NCBI GenBank assembly: GCA_024196135.1
Contig: JAMQCK010000153.1
Location: 1 to 48,549, forward strand
DNA from: Pleurotus ostreatus/Saccharomyces cerevisiae fusant
Taxonomy: Eukaryota > Opisthokonta
Direction: 5' to 3'
DNA length: 48,549 nt
Shown here one piece after another: positions 33,261 through 45,226 of this stretch (positions are counted from its first letter, which is position 1; each line of letters starts with the position of its first letter). The position numbers were made by a program, and so were the translations under genes. The notes below the pieces were generated by a model. The model did no database searches. It worked only from the letters and a program-made list of their open reading frames with translations, and was not told the origin of the DNA.

Positions 33261-34011
33261 TCACCTCCGATCGCGTTGGTGACTCACCCACTGCACCCGC
33301 CCGCCGCCATGACGACGCCGCCGACGACCCAGACGACGCCCAGAAGACGACCACCTCACGCTGCATGCCACGCACTGTACAACACGCCCACGACGTGCCC
33401 ACCTCAATATCTATAACCCGCGCTCTCCCTGCTCTCGCGCGCTTTCCCTCCGTCCCCCCACCCCGTTTCCCGTCTATTACTATCTATTCGCTCGTCAGCA
33501 ATCCGATCGTGCGTTCGCTCGTCGTCATCATCATGCTCTCATCCTCTTCATTGCTCTTATCCTACACATTTCACATCCTCGCCGGTGCGGGGCGTGACTG
33601 CGGTTTATGCGGCACGCTCATCGCCTCGGTGGCTAATCGCGCACGCATTTCCACTCTTAATTGCCTGGATTATCCGGGTACTGTACTTGTATCCTTCACG
33701 ATATTTATTATGCCCCTGCGCCCACCCATGTATCCTAATACTCCAATGCATGTCCTTTGCGCGAGCTCATTCCCGCGTGCTGTCGGCTCCTCGTCATTCT
33801 TTCCCTTTCCATGCAAGGTGTTTGCTCTATGTTGACGCGTCGTCAATGAGTACAATGTTGATACAGCGGTCAGCTGAGCTAACGGGTCATGTCAAGCATC
33901 CGACGGGCAAGTCGCGAGGGGCCGAGATTCTGCAGCTCCACTATCCAGACCCGAACCTTCGTTACTGGGGTGCTGTCATGTCCTCCGCACGAATTGCTCG
34001 TGCTTGTGTAA
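33261..34011. other. Intergenic downstream of the Cys-rich gene
   Basis: CT-rich sequence, open in several plus frames (33365-33835) only because of composition; best taken as 3' UTR and spacer. No feature is supported. Confidence 0.4.
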
Positions 34012-34452
34012 CTACCCCCGGTTGAGCCTCGTAATGGAGCAGAACTAACGCATGCTCATCACTCTTGCTGTACTTGGCTTCCTGCATGACGAACTCACAA
34101 TGTCTTGTCCCTCGCAGAATGGTCGAGAGCCTGCGTCGACATCGCTCATCCTCTCTGTACAAGTGAAGGATTGCCTGAAGGGTATACGCAGGCAAATCAG
34201 TCCAGCGGCGTGAGAGGCAGGCCATAGCACGAGGCTTCCTTCCCCATATGGAAGAAATTCCGAACAGCGTCCCTACCCACGCCCTGCACTACTTCCAGAC
34301 CATCCCTCAAGCCCTTAAACCCCTCTAATGCTACACTCTGCCCAATTTCTATCACTCGCGTAAAAGCACCGCACTGGAATACCAAACAAAAACAGTGAAC
34401 AGGCGAAGGAACGAAGCCGTACGGCTGACCCGTAGTGCACCATCCCCTCCAT
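34012..34452 (-). CDS. Candidate small gene, unrecognised product
   Basis: Four exons (34452-34441, 34373-34231, 34174-34099, 34044-34012) add to 264 bases, 87 residues, with TAG at 34012-34014. All three introns have plausible ends: GTGCAC to a strong pyrimidine-rich ATTCCAG; GTGCTA with a CTGAT branch and TTCAG; GTGAGT to GTTAG. The product starts MEGMCGAFTRVIEIGQSVAL, has GLRDGLEVVQGVGRDAVRNF and FHMGKEAS, then a polar end. No family is recognised. An alternative reading ignores the second intron and uses the frame 34225-33962 (LPAYTLQAILHLYREDERCR), which also looks coding. Either way I think something is encoded here, but the structure is uncertain. Confidence 0.38.
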
Positions 34453-35187
34453 CCTACCGAGAACCGAACATGGGGGCTATCGGGCTGCTCCCCCGAACCA
34501 CCCCCGCGGTAATCTGGACGTCGTCTATCCGCTGGACCATACCACCATGTAGTGTATGTTAGCGCAAGTTAATTTATACCCGTGTTTTCGGCGGGAAAAC
34601 GGCCGTTGCAGCAGCTTTCCCGGGATAATTTTAACGCCCACGCCTGTGCTATCCGTACATAATGTTGTGCGCGTAATCTGGAACCGATAGTTAAAGTAAC
34701 TGGAGGTGGGTTGCGGTGAAGAGTTGGGAGGCTCCCGGCAAACGCCGAGCATGGCGCGGCTTATCGGCCCGAACAGCCGCCTTCAACTACCACCGATTCA
34801 AATGCCGGTGCGGACCTCTCAAAACTTGGTAATGGGTGTCCGGTTATCCAGGATATGCAGCAACGCAAATGATTAATATATAGGTGCGCCATATATGCAT
34901 GCAGTGGAAGCCGTAGACCCGGCGAGTAGACTGTAGACTACGATAAGAGTAATCAGTGAGTGTAGGTGATAAGAGAGTGGAAAGCATGCGACAGATGGAG
35001 AGTCCGTTAGATGAGCACTATAACAAGATGGAAAGACTGATGTACACCAGTGAGCCCCGAGACCCAACCCATGAAGATCTATAGACAAGCAAGCGTCTGT
35101 GCTTTTAACCGAGACTTGAAGCAAACCCCAGCACCAGGCTGCGACCCTCCCTTCGAGAACCAAGAAAAAGGAAGACGAGCCGACGAT
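34453..35187. other. Intergenic, no supported gene
   Basis: The left part (about 34480-34550) is GC-rich and reads on the minus strand a little like the D arm of a tRNA (GGTCCAGCGGATAGACGACG), but no cloverleaf forms. The right part is AT-richer (34870-35040) and is the 3' flank of the MscS gene. Confidence 0.4.
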
Positions 35188-38100
35188 CTAGCGCGACATC
35201 ATCTCGTACGAATCTGCGCGCAGAGGAATGCCAGGAGGGCGCCTGGGTGAAGACCTCGGAGACGAAGAGCCCGCGGCGACTTGAGGCATCATCGGTGGCG
35301 GCGTCGCGACCATCCTTGGCATACCGCGATGCCGCAAGCTGTCGTCCGTCATCTGTCTCCTGGGTGTCGGCGCCCGTGACGGTCCCCGTGAGGACGTGAA
35401 GACCTCGCCCGTCTCCCCGAACACACCCGCGATTGGGTCGTGGTACTGCGCCTTCTCGTCCGCCAAGCGCCAGCCCACGAACGGCAGAATCGGCTCAGGA
35501 ACGCCCTTCACGCGCGCCTTCTCCTCTTCCTCCCGTTTCCTATCGTCCTCTTGAACCTGGTCCCACGGCACTTCTGTGTACCGTTTTGGTGGCGGCGGTG
35601 CATCCGGATTGCCCTTAGGACCATAGATGCCACACTCGGCGAGCATGGTCTTGAGCGCGCAGACCCACTTGTTGCGTCGCTTCGCTGTTAGAGAGTGAGT
35701 TCGGCTATAGCACGATGTCAGATAGAGCGAGCATACCTCTCAAGCCGGCCTGCTGCGAGATGCTCTTGTACATGATGTCTGCTGTCAGCGACATCTTTTC
35801 CTGGTCAGGGAACTCTGCGATCGTGGTGAGGATATATCGAATATAGCACCGCGAACTGCAACTCACCAACGACGTTCACATCAAACGAAGGCAAGTAGTC
35901 CCTCCTCTCGGCCTTCAGGAACGCAATCATCCTCGTCCTGAGGTCCTCCAGCTGCTCGAACGTCGTCTCGTACGCCACATCGAACGCAAAGGTCTCCGAC
36001 AACTGAGGGCTTCGCCTAATGTTGTACAAGAACTGCGTGAAGATGAGTCAATCCTCCGTGACCTATATACAACAATGTACTCACCAAATCATTTAACTTC
36101 GTATTCGGCGCTTGCACGAAGACACCGTTCGAGTCGAGGAAGATCGTGCTCAGCAGCCGGATCTCCTTCACGGTGAAGATGTCCTTGTCAATCGACACCT
36201 GGTCGCCGACGTCGAAGGGGTGCTTGATGAAGAGGAAGATGATGCTGGTAAGCACTTCGGCGAGCGAGGAGCCAATGAGCCAGGAAAGACCGAGGATGAG
36301 TGTGCCGGCGGAGGTGACGAGAGTGACGAGTTCGGCTTCCTGATGTAAGGTTAAATACGAGGAAGGATGAGAAGGAAAGATGCACGCACCAAGCAGACCG
36401 CGATGATGAGGATCGCGATGATGACATACAAGGACATGAGGATGTTGTCGAGACGGCCGACTGCGCTGTCGAGGTCCTGCATGGAGTGCTCGATGGACAG
36501 CTGTTCACGGTGGCAGTCCCTGTGGCGCCGCGTCAGCCTGGGCATGATTTTTGCGATACCTTCGACTTACATGAGTGCCATCTCGACCTCTTCTCTGCTC
36601 GCGTCCCCGTTTCCATCCCGGTCAAAGATGGAGAACACCCGGTCGACGATGTCATCCGGGAAGAGATGCTGTATGTCCTGGAGGAACATGTACTCGGATC
36701 CCGGCTTCGCGAACGAGTAGAAAATCCGGCGCGCTAGCTATGAAGCACACACAGTCAGATCCGGGCTGGCCTGCAGGATATACCGCATTCGCTTACCTGC
36801 CTGGACTTATTCGCGCTCTCCAAAGCCGTCTTAACCATGGCTTGAGGCGAGTTGGGCTGCAGGACGGAGCTCCCCGCGATCTCAGAGGCGACGTTGCCGA
36901 GCGCTGTTGTCGTCGTGGTCGCGGCATTCCGCACACCCTTGATCGCGGCCTTGAGGAGACGAGCGGGGTTCGCCTAGAGCAATGAGCTGAATTAGACGCG
37001 CGGTACGGAAAAGAGACAAAGTGAAGTACTAACCTTGTCCTTGATCCCACGCTGCGCGCCATTCATCGTGTCGTGGCGGCCTGGAATATCACTGGAATGC
37101 CTGTACATTACTACAAGGGCCCGAACGGTGAACTTCTGGTCCGCGATGCGCTCTGAGAGAATAAGATCAGGTAGACGCACGCGACCAAAAAAGAAACGTA
37201 CGAACCAGCATAGCTACGCTCGTGGAACTTGCCCGCGATCCACTGGATGCTGAACTTTTCGAAAGCGAGCAGGCCCGCACAAAGGAAGATACCGAAGAGG
37301 ATCTTAGCAACGAGGTCGATGATGCGGCGCGACTCTTCTGAGGCATCAGTGCGTTGGCGTCTGTCGATGAGAGGGTTGAAGGAAGCCCTATGCAGCGAAT
37401 TGAGTTGGATTTGATGAGGACAAGGGTGGGTGGTGCATACCAGATGGCAAATGTCCACGCAAGAAAGGCGACGTAACGATGCAACACGCCAATCCAGTCA
37501 ATGTATCGACGCGAAGAGACGGCTGTGGGCAAGTTCAGGAGAGGGGTAAATACTTCTCAGCTGGCACGCACCAACGATACCAATGGTCGACCTCAGCAGT
37601 CCAGGAAGTAAAAGAGCCCCGGCCAGCGCTGACCACCAACCACCCCAGACGACCGACAGCCATACGGACCACCACAGTAGGTTGACGCTCCATACCTGGA
37701 AGGCATCAGTCGTCGATCATATCGAGACGTAAGGTCTACTTGCAGTAGCGTCCGGAAATTCAGTGAAGTGAAGGATACCGGGAATCCATATGAGGCCCAT
37801 CACGGGCACGATGAATAGAATCCACCGAGTGACAACAGATACATTGATTAGATAGTGATACAACCGAGAGAACTGGGGACGAGGTCAGTACTCCAGATCG
37901 GGTGCGTAGGCAGGACACACACTCTGTTCTTCGGTAAGTCTCCGTCTGCGAAGGCCAGATGCTCCTCCGTGGCCTTGCGGGTGTCGAATTCCTCATATTG
38001 GTTCTCGAAGCGCTTGATGCCATTGAGGATGTCCCAAGACGGACTTCGGGAGAGGCGCGTCGGTCGCGGCATGCTGGTCTGCGGTCCCTTGCTCTCGGGC

Positions 38101-38393
38101 GGATACCCCACGCCAGCGTCACCTCTTCTCGGCTCGTACATAGGCAGAGACGACGAGGAGGCCATGGTGTTTTGAGAGTACGGCGGGTACGTAACATGGG
38201 TGTCTTCCGAGTCTGGTGCCGGGGATCCGGTGGTGTTCGGTCGGGGCGGCCCTTGGCCCGCGAGGCTGTACTCGTAGAGCGGCATGTTGGAGTTCATCCT
38301 GGGCGTCGAGTGGGGACTGTCATGAAGTTGACTTGGATGCCCGAGCTCGACGGCGTCGTAGCCGGCGCGCGTAGGGGATCGGAAAGGGTTCAT
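35188..38393 (-). CDS. EF-hand MscS-type mechanosensitive ion channel
   Basis: This belongs to the fungal Msy1/Msy2 group, ER-membrane channels that release Ca2+ on hypo-osmotic swelling. A long polar N-terminus (MNPFRSPTRAGYDAVELGH, later SPSWDILNGIKRFENQYEEF) leads to several membrane helices spread over short exons. A canonical EF-hand loop at 36623-36588 reads DRDGNGDASREE (D1, D3, N5, E12). The MscS pore and beta domain follow: TLVTSAGTLILGLSWLIGSS, LAEVLTSIIFLFIKHPFDVG, DQVSIDKDIFTVKEIRLLST and VFVQAPNTKLNDL. The C-terminal tail is Pro/Ser/Arg-rich, and the TGA or TAA codon is at 35188-35190. Start 38393 is preferred; an in-frame ATG at 38495 would add 34 basic residues. Introns were recognised but not all borders were fixed. 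Confidence 0.85.
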
Positions 38394-38797
38394 CGCCGTC
38401 CGCAACGAGCGCGGAGATGAAGGGGCGGAGCAAGAGGTGTCTTGATCAGGGCCCGGGCGTCGCCTTGGCAATTCAATTGACCGACGTCGTTTCAACAGAA
38501 AGGGTATGCCAGATCAGGAAAACAAGGGCGATCAAGGGCGTACCCAGGACAGTGGATGAACGAGTGGAAGGCAAAGGAGATGAATGGCGCACAATATCTG
38601 GTGAAGAGCTTTCTGAATGCGCAGACACCGCAGTCTCCCCGACGCCTGCGCGCGTAACGCCGCAGGCGACCCCAAGCGAGTCCGAACGCTCGAATGTGCG
38701 TCGATCACAGTACCTCGCGACGAAGCATGGTGAGGACCCGGGGAAGTGAGAACGCCGGATAAAATACAACATAATATAGTAGAACAATACGTCTCGG
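38394..38797. other. Intergenic between acyl-CoA ligase 3' end and MscS 5' end
   Basis: About 400 bases holding the MscS promoter and the 3' UTR of the ligase (AT-rich at 38760-38790, aaaatacaacataatatagt). No gene is seen. Confidence 0.45.
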
Positions 38798-41516
38798 TCA
38801 TAACCTTGCGCAGGCGTTCGCAGCCATGCTGTCTCGCTCCCTCTCCCATTTTGCCTTCATCAATTTCCTCAGGCCGTGCTTGACGATCTTGCCAGAGGGT
38901 GTCATTTCTACAAGAATGGGAATGAGTACGCTTCCTGAAGGTCAGAAAGCAGTACGTACCCAGCGGTGAATATTGTACCACAATCATAACGGGGACCGCG
39001 AATCTTGGCAAGCTGGGGCGCTGATCAGCACGACTCCACCCTCCAGAAGCCCACACATACCTTGTCCGACATCGCGCCAACAACGCCGCGTCAGTTACAC
39101 CCTGACCAGCCCGGACATGAACGACCGCTGTCACCAGTTCACCCAAGCGCGCGTCTGGCACGCCGACACAGGCAGCTTGCAGTACGCGTGGATCATTATA
39201 GAGTGCATTCTCGACCGCAACGGAGTCGACGTTCTCCCCTCCTCGGATGATGATGTCTTTGACTGCAAGTACGGTCAGCTTCAAGTTTCCAGAAGACCTA
39301 TATCCGATGAAAGGACCAAACACGATACGCACTTCGATCCTTGATGTACAAAAAGCCCTCGCTATCGAGGTAGCCGATATCGCCCGTTCGTAGCCAGCCG
39401 TCGCGCGTTAGCACGCGCGCCGTGGCCTGGGGATCGTTGTAGTATTCCTGCATGATGTTGGGGCCCCGTCTGTGAATAGTCAGTGGACGCCTGCGCGACG
39501 AGAAAAAATTCATGATCGCACATTAGGACTTCTCCAGCCTCGCCGTACGGAAGCGACTTCGTCCCTTTACTGCACGGGGCAACAATCCGGACTTCATTGA
39601 CGGGTGACGGGCGGCCTCTGAGAATCACAGTCGTCAGCCTCGAGCATGGTAGTAATGATATGTTCAGCTCACACTGTCGTCGGTCGCGTAACGTAATCCT
39701 CGCCAGCAATCTAAGTGAGCAATAACTGAGAAAGGTAACAACAAGGGTACGCAAAGTTCTTACCGAGACCGCAATTGAGTTCGTCTCTGTCAGCCCATAT
39801 GCTGTCGACCTATGGTGGGTGAGCACTTTGTGGCAACTTTCAACCATTCTGGAAACGCACATTGAACTCCCGGGAAAGCTCTCCTGGACGCGTTCTACCA
39901 GACTTTCCGGCGCAGGCGCGCCCCCGAACAGTAAGCACTCGATGGGATATCCGGCGAGGGGCGAGTGTAAGAGGTCAGAGACCATCGCGGGTACGCCGCC
40001 AGCAACTTGGACGTTTTCTCGGCGAATGAGACTGGATGATGACCACATTAGACGGTGCGTTGATCTGCAGGGTAAAATCACCATACCGTGCACCTGCGAA
40101 ACTGTCAGTGATGACCTAGTAAAGTGATGAGAGCCCTCACCTTCAACTGGATCCCACTTCCGCATAAGCACGATCTTCATGCCGGTCATCGTTGCCATCA
40201 TCTAGTAAATTATAAGCCACTAAATTGCTCAACTTCAAAACTACTCACCGAATACGAAGTCGTCCCAGTAACGTGGAACAAAGGCACGGCGACAAGAGCC
40301 CCCTTTTGTGGCAGATTGCAGGTGAGCGACGACGTTATGTCTTCGCCCCTCCGGAGCGCTGCGCGCCGGCTTCCAACGAGAACCTATCGAGAGTGAGCAA
40401 AGTATATGAGGTGGAGATGAATGAAGAAGACGAACATTCAGAACGTTCGTAAGGTATTGCCTTTGCGTGCTTAGCACGCCCTTGGGCATCCCGGTCGTGC
40501 CCGACGTAAACATGACCGCGCAGTTATCCTCCGGTTGCACGTCGACGTCGAGGTAGTCATTGCAGTCTTCTAGTATTGCTTCTGCTGTTTCCCGCGAGAA
40601 ACGCTGCACGACCGAGCTATAGCTCTGCATGCCGGCCCACTGCGCGTTGACGTCGACGGTGTCGCCGAAGACAAGGAAGCCGTTCACACCGCTCGCTGCG
40701 AGGTCGTCGACGACTGGTTGGATGACGGCGGACCGCTCGGGGTCGCAGATGACGACGCGACATTGAGTATGGGTGATGCAGTAGGAAAGAGGCTCGATGG
40801 GAAGCCAGCTGTAGCAAGTGTCAGTATGTCGTAGAAGCAGTGAAAGGGGGTTGACATACGCGTTGACCAAGACAGCTACGGCGCCAAGCATATCTATAAG
40901 ATGGGTTAGCTGAAGAACCGCCGTAACTGCTTCCGTTCAACGTACGACAAGCCCAGAAGGCGTACATATATTCAATACAATTCCGCGAAACTATGGTGAC
41001 GCGGTCGCCTTGAAGGTCGTTAGCGTCAAAGTAGCACCAGACGAGGAACTCCTGCACCTTTCGATACGCCATACGCGCGCTTGAGCGCAGTTGCCAGGCG
41101 GACAGCTTGTACGTGGGTCTCTTCATACGTGACGCGCTGTTCCTCGAAGACGATGTAGGTCCGCTTGCCGTACCGGCGCACCGAGTCTAGCCAGAAGGCG
41201 CGCTGAATGACGGTTGGGTCAGACTTGAAAGGGTATGACGTGCAGGTGGGCAGCTTCTTACCATCGATGGCCACAAATGTTTGTACACCTTCTGGCGTCG
41301 GCCTCTTATCTCACATTTGACAGTCTCGTGCATGCTTCCCGGAGCTGTGAGGATCGCCTCCGCTATGATCAAGGAATTAGCACGTCGATAAGATATATTC
41401 AGAGCATGCAACTTACTCTCCGCCAGCGTACGCTTCGGTTTCCAAACCATTGTCGGTGCTGAGCAGGATGGTGTGGGTGTAGGCGAGGGTAGGGTGGTCA
41501 TGACTTGCGAGTGCAT
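38798..41516 (-). CDS. Acyl-CoA / 4-coumarate-CoA ligase-like enzyme, probably peroxisomal
   Basis: An AMP-forming ligase of the ANL superfamily, split by many short introns. Seen in order: [38 protein letters not shown]; the ATP loop [115 protein letters not shown]; and the catalytic-lysine segment [15 protein letters not shown]. All catalytic motifs are present, so it should be active on a fatty or aromatic acid; the substrate cannot be read off. The protein ends NACARL just before TGA (38798-38800). ARL fits the type 1 peroxisomal signal. Start 41516 or 41501; a TATA box lies about 110 bases upstream. No biosynthetic partner is next to it. Confidence 0.87.
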
Positions 41517-41623
41517 GTTATATGAGTAGCCCGGGGACAAGCGGAGCGCCGATATTGCGAGTCCGGGATGCAAGGAGCAGGCAGAACGGTAGGAGCAGGC
41601 AAATCCCCGCGCACGCCCTGATG

Positions 41624-41631
41624 TATATATA
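41624..41631 (-). promoter_or_regulatory. TATA box of the acyl-CoA ligase gene
   Basis: On the minus strand it reads TATATATA (within GTATATATACAT), 108-115 bases upstream of the ATG at 41516. Confidence 0.5.
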
Positions 41632-43353
41632 CACCCCGGCCAGGGAGGGCGCGAGCTATCGTGGAAGACGCGCCCGTCACAGCTGTTCCGTTATCCTGTC
41701 CCACCACCGCTCAATTGCGCGGTGGCGCGAGATAGGCGGGGGCGCGGGAGAGGGGGCTTTTGTCCGCGGACATGAGAGCTTGTTCGAGCGTCGCCGCGGG
41801 GCGCGCCAAGGCTAGAGGGAGCACGAGGCTGATATGTTGGGTATTTTGGATGTTGCGGGTGTGCATGGGACGCGATTCATTGCTGTTGACTGTGAAGGGC
41901 GTCTCGATAGGCAGGTTGCTTCGGGAAGGCCTGACCCAGAGGGATGTAAGGGTATGGAGGACACGGAGAGGAAGACGACGGACCTCCACGGCAACCCGCG
42001 ATGGGTATGGCGACCCGTCAACTGTGCACCAACTGACAAGTCCAACATGCGTAGTGCCCCGTCCGAATCGCACGGAAGAGGTGTCCGAAAAGGGCGCGGC
42101 TCGTGGCCTGGAGATGGCGCAGCCGAGGACCCATTAAGCTTGTAAGGCAATTTCGTGCCGACTAGCTGACACTACGCGCAAAGATATCTGATTGAATTTT
42201 GTGCCTGCTATCGTTGAGGGGAGCTAGGCGGAATGCGGCGCAAAGCAGGCCCTGGGAGAACATTATAGATCCTCGGAGTGACATGAACCGGGAAAGTGAA
42301 AGCGCAACGAGGCTGCGGACATGCTGAGGGCCGACATCCTAGAGGTGACAGAGTCTCCAGTTGGTCTCTGTGGCTGGGGTCTGATAAGAACGAGCGATGG
42401 ATATCGATGAATGCAGTTGAGTTGTGACTTCGATAGTCGAAGACTTCGAAGACAGATGCGTCGCTCGCACTGCCAGACAAGCTCCTTGTTAGCAAGCAGG
42501 CGTCCAATGCGCATCGATATATCACGACATGGCGGAGAGTGGATCCTGAACGATTCCTCGTCCGTCGCGCATGGAGCGTACGGTCACCAGACGGATTCCC
42601 GAGGGCATGTGGCGGCGCGAGTGCTTGCTGATGGTCAGACTTGGTCGAGCGACTGCAAACTCAGTGTCATTGACGTCTACTTGAAGTCAAGAGTGTAGTC
42701 TATTCTGCACAATGCATCAGCAACTTGAACATAGGGCTAACCAAACAACGGTGCGTGTGCGCAGCGAAGGGTGACTGTGGTCTTGGCTCTGGTCATTGAG
42801 TCCTGTGCGGGATAGCAGATAGTCAACGATCATGGTCTACCGACTCTGGCCAGCAGTACCGCTCCCATCGACGAATCGAGCGCGCTGAGCATTAGCTCCA
42901 AAGTCTGCTTGTTCCGCCCGCGGTACCGATACGTCCAGCTCATGCTCGCAAAAATCGAAGCCTACCGCGGAGGATCTCAATCACTATGACGAGCACGCAA
43001 CATGTACAGCGGACAGCAAGTGCGCGGCTGCTGAATATGATCAGAATAAAGCGGGATATTACTTGCTGCAGCTGGATGCAAGTTGAAAGCCGCGGAGCCG
43101 GCGTGTACGGTGAAGAGCATGCTGGTACGATGGAGTTTCATTAGCAAGACGGGACTTTGGCGAGAGCATATCCAAGAGGAACATGGAGGTGGAAGACAAG
43201 CAGCGGGAGGGCGGGCCGTGTTGGTGGCCGGGAAAGCCGGTAGCCGACCCGGTGCGTGCGCTCCGTGCCGTCATCCGACGTGCATTCATCCCCCTCGTCC
43301 ACCATGGCGAGTTCGTGTCTCCGTGATTTTACGTCTCTCCAACGTCCACCACG
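41632..43353. other. Long divergent intergenic region without a supported gene
   Basis: About 1.7 kb between the ligase and the MDR gene. Minus frames at 42073-41711 (ending LSRAPAYLAPPRN) and 42525-42208, and plus 42411-42698, are open but lack domains or a joining splice pattern. It may hold an unrecognised lineage-specific gene or long regulatory sequence. No repeats of note. Confidence 0.35.
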
Positions 43354-44898
43354 ATGCGCGCCTTCGTCGTCTCCGAGCTCAAGCACCACTCCGAGATTCC
43401 TGTCGTCTCTGACGCGCCCGCGCCGGTCGTGGGCGAGGGTCAGGTGCTAGTCGATGTCTACAGCGCAGGTCTGAATTTCTTCGACGTGAGTATCGCGGAG
43501 CGTGGTGTGTACAACGTCCAGGAACTGACAATGGACTTCCAGATCCTGCAAGCGCAAGGAAAGTACCAGCACAAGCCGCCACTACCGTTCGTCGGAGGTG
43601 CGTCCCTTACCCTCCAGCCTAAACCCACGCTAATTCACCATTATTTCCATCCGCCCCTTCCGCAAATAGGCGCCGAATTTGCTGGCCGCATAGCAGCAGA
43701 CTCCCCCATCCCCGACGGCTGCCCCTTCAAGCCCGGCGACCGCGTCTTCGGTGCAGGACAAGGCACCTTCGGCGACCAGGCGGCTATCAGCGTCTCCCAG
43801 CTACTTCCCCTTCCCGACAGCCTAACCTACGATCAAGGCGCGGGTCTCTTCGTGACCTGGCCTACCGCGTACGAGGCTCTTGTCGGCCGCGGGGAGCTCA
43901 AGGCAGGCGACTGGGTCCTCGTCATGGCTGCTGCGGGTGGGGTGGGTATAGCTGCTGTTCAGCTTGCGAAGGGTGAGTTCATCTTGATGGTGGCCTCCAG
44001 CGAAGCCTTTACTGAGATCCCTCCTCTCAGCACTTGGTGCCCGTGTCATTGCCGCCGCTGGGTCCGCTGCCAAGCTCGAGATCGCAAAGACCGAGGGCGG
44101 CGCGGACTACGCTGTCGACTACACCCAGCCCGGCTGGCAGAAAGAGGTCATCAACATCACTGAGAATCATGGAGGTAGTGTTCCTTTCTTTTATTCCTTC
44201 CCACTACCCCGATACTCAGAACGGACACAGCGGACATCATCTACGACCCCGTCGGACTGATCACTGGTGCGTACGCCGGACTCGTAGCATAGTGTCTCTT
44301 GGAGACATGGTGTCGGCTGGAGACGTAGTGTCGGCCGAGAGCGCTCGGGAAAGCCCATAGCGCTGGCCAGGAGATATAGCCTCCCTCGGCAAAGCTAACA
44401 TAGCGCAGATTCGCTCAAGTGCATTGCCTGGAAGGGCCGCGCGCTCGTCATCGGCTTTGCGGCAGGCAAGATTGAGAAGGTGCCCATGAACCTGGTTCTC
44501 CTGAAGAACGTCTCTGTCGTCGGGCTGCATTGGGGCGCTTATAATAGTGCGTGCCTTTCGGGATGCCTCGTTCGCACCCTTTGATCCCGGTAAGAGGGTA
44601 GGACGGACCGCTGACCCTCGTCGCAGTCCACGAACCTGCGCGCGTACCCGAGGTGTGGAAGACGTTGCTTAGGTGCATACTACTTTCCACCCATCATGAG
44701 AGACGAACGTACTGACCACCTCGCAGCATGCTCTCCAGCGGGAAAGTCAAGCCCGTAATCTTCTCGACCGTTTACCCTCTGGAGCGCATCGCCGACGGCA
44801 TGACCGCGCTCGAGCGCCGTGAGACATGGGGCAAGGCGATCGTGCGCGTCCGTGAGGAGAGTGGCGCGGCGACGAATGCGCAGGCGGCGAAGCTGTAG
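43354..44898 (+). CDS. Quinone-oxidoreductase-like MDR (zeta-crystallin type)
   Basis: Eight exons (43354-43485, 43543-43597, 43670-43972, 44031-44174, 44231-44266, 44409-44546, 44627-44672, 44727-44898) give 1026 bases, 341 residues. It is a medium-chain reductase without the structural zinc loop: an N-terminal GroES-like domain (GQVLVDVYSAGLNFFD, PFVGGAEFAGRIAA), then the NADPH Rossmann fold (WVLVMAAAGGVGIAAVQLAK, LGARVIAAAGSAAKLEIAK, GGADYAVDYT), VIYD-like ADIIYDPVGLI, and the end MLSSGKVKPVIFSTVYPLER. Family members reduce quinones or enones with NADPH. Most introns are about 50-80 bases; the fifth is 142 bases and carries a small repeat. Start at 43354 gives the usual MRAFVV beginning. 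Confidence 0.9.
44288..44342 (+). repeat. Degenerate tandem repeat inside MDR intron 5
   Basis: Three adjacent units of 18-19 bases share a gtgtc...ggagac core: 44288-44306, 44307-44324 and 44325-44342. They account for much of the extra length of this 142-base intron. Confidence 0.6.
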
Positions 44899-45226
44899 TT
44901 GTCCAGTGGGGAGGCTCGCGCTGCAGCAGTCCACCGCACCTGCCAGATGCAGTGACCACGCGAAGTGGTCATTGGGACCTAATGTCCGAAAGTCATGCCC
45001 ATTCACGCTCTCATAACGAGTGCTCACGATATGGCTGTTGTATTTGTACCACAAGAATGATGATGCGAAGTGCTATGCTACATGAATGGCGGTGAAAAGT
45101 CCAAGACGCGAATGCAAGATTTTGTAGCGATGCAGGTGCCAAGAATAACAAGATACTGCTATCAAGAAAGCGAATCGCGAAAGCCAAGAAACTTAAGACA
45201 AGACAACGTACGACGCTGGGAAGAAA
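44899..45226. other. Convergent intergenic region
   Basis: 3' flanks of the MDR gene (plus) and RRN5 (minus). A-rich run near 45150-45200 (acaagatactgctatcaaga). Nothing else seen. Confidence 0.45.

Noticed and set aside
33365..33835. 156-residue plus frame with hydrophobic stretches
   Set aside because: Open because of CT-rich composition downstream of the Cys-rich gene; looks like UTR sequence.
34480..34555. tRNA-like sequence on minus (GGTCCAGCGGATAGACGACG ... GGTTCGGGGGAGC)
   Set aside because: D-arm resemblance only; no anticodon stem, no T-stem pairing and no acceptor match. At most a decayed tRNA.
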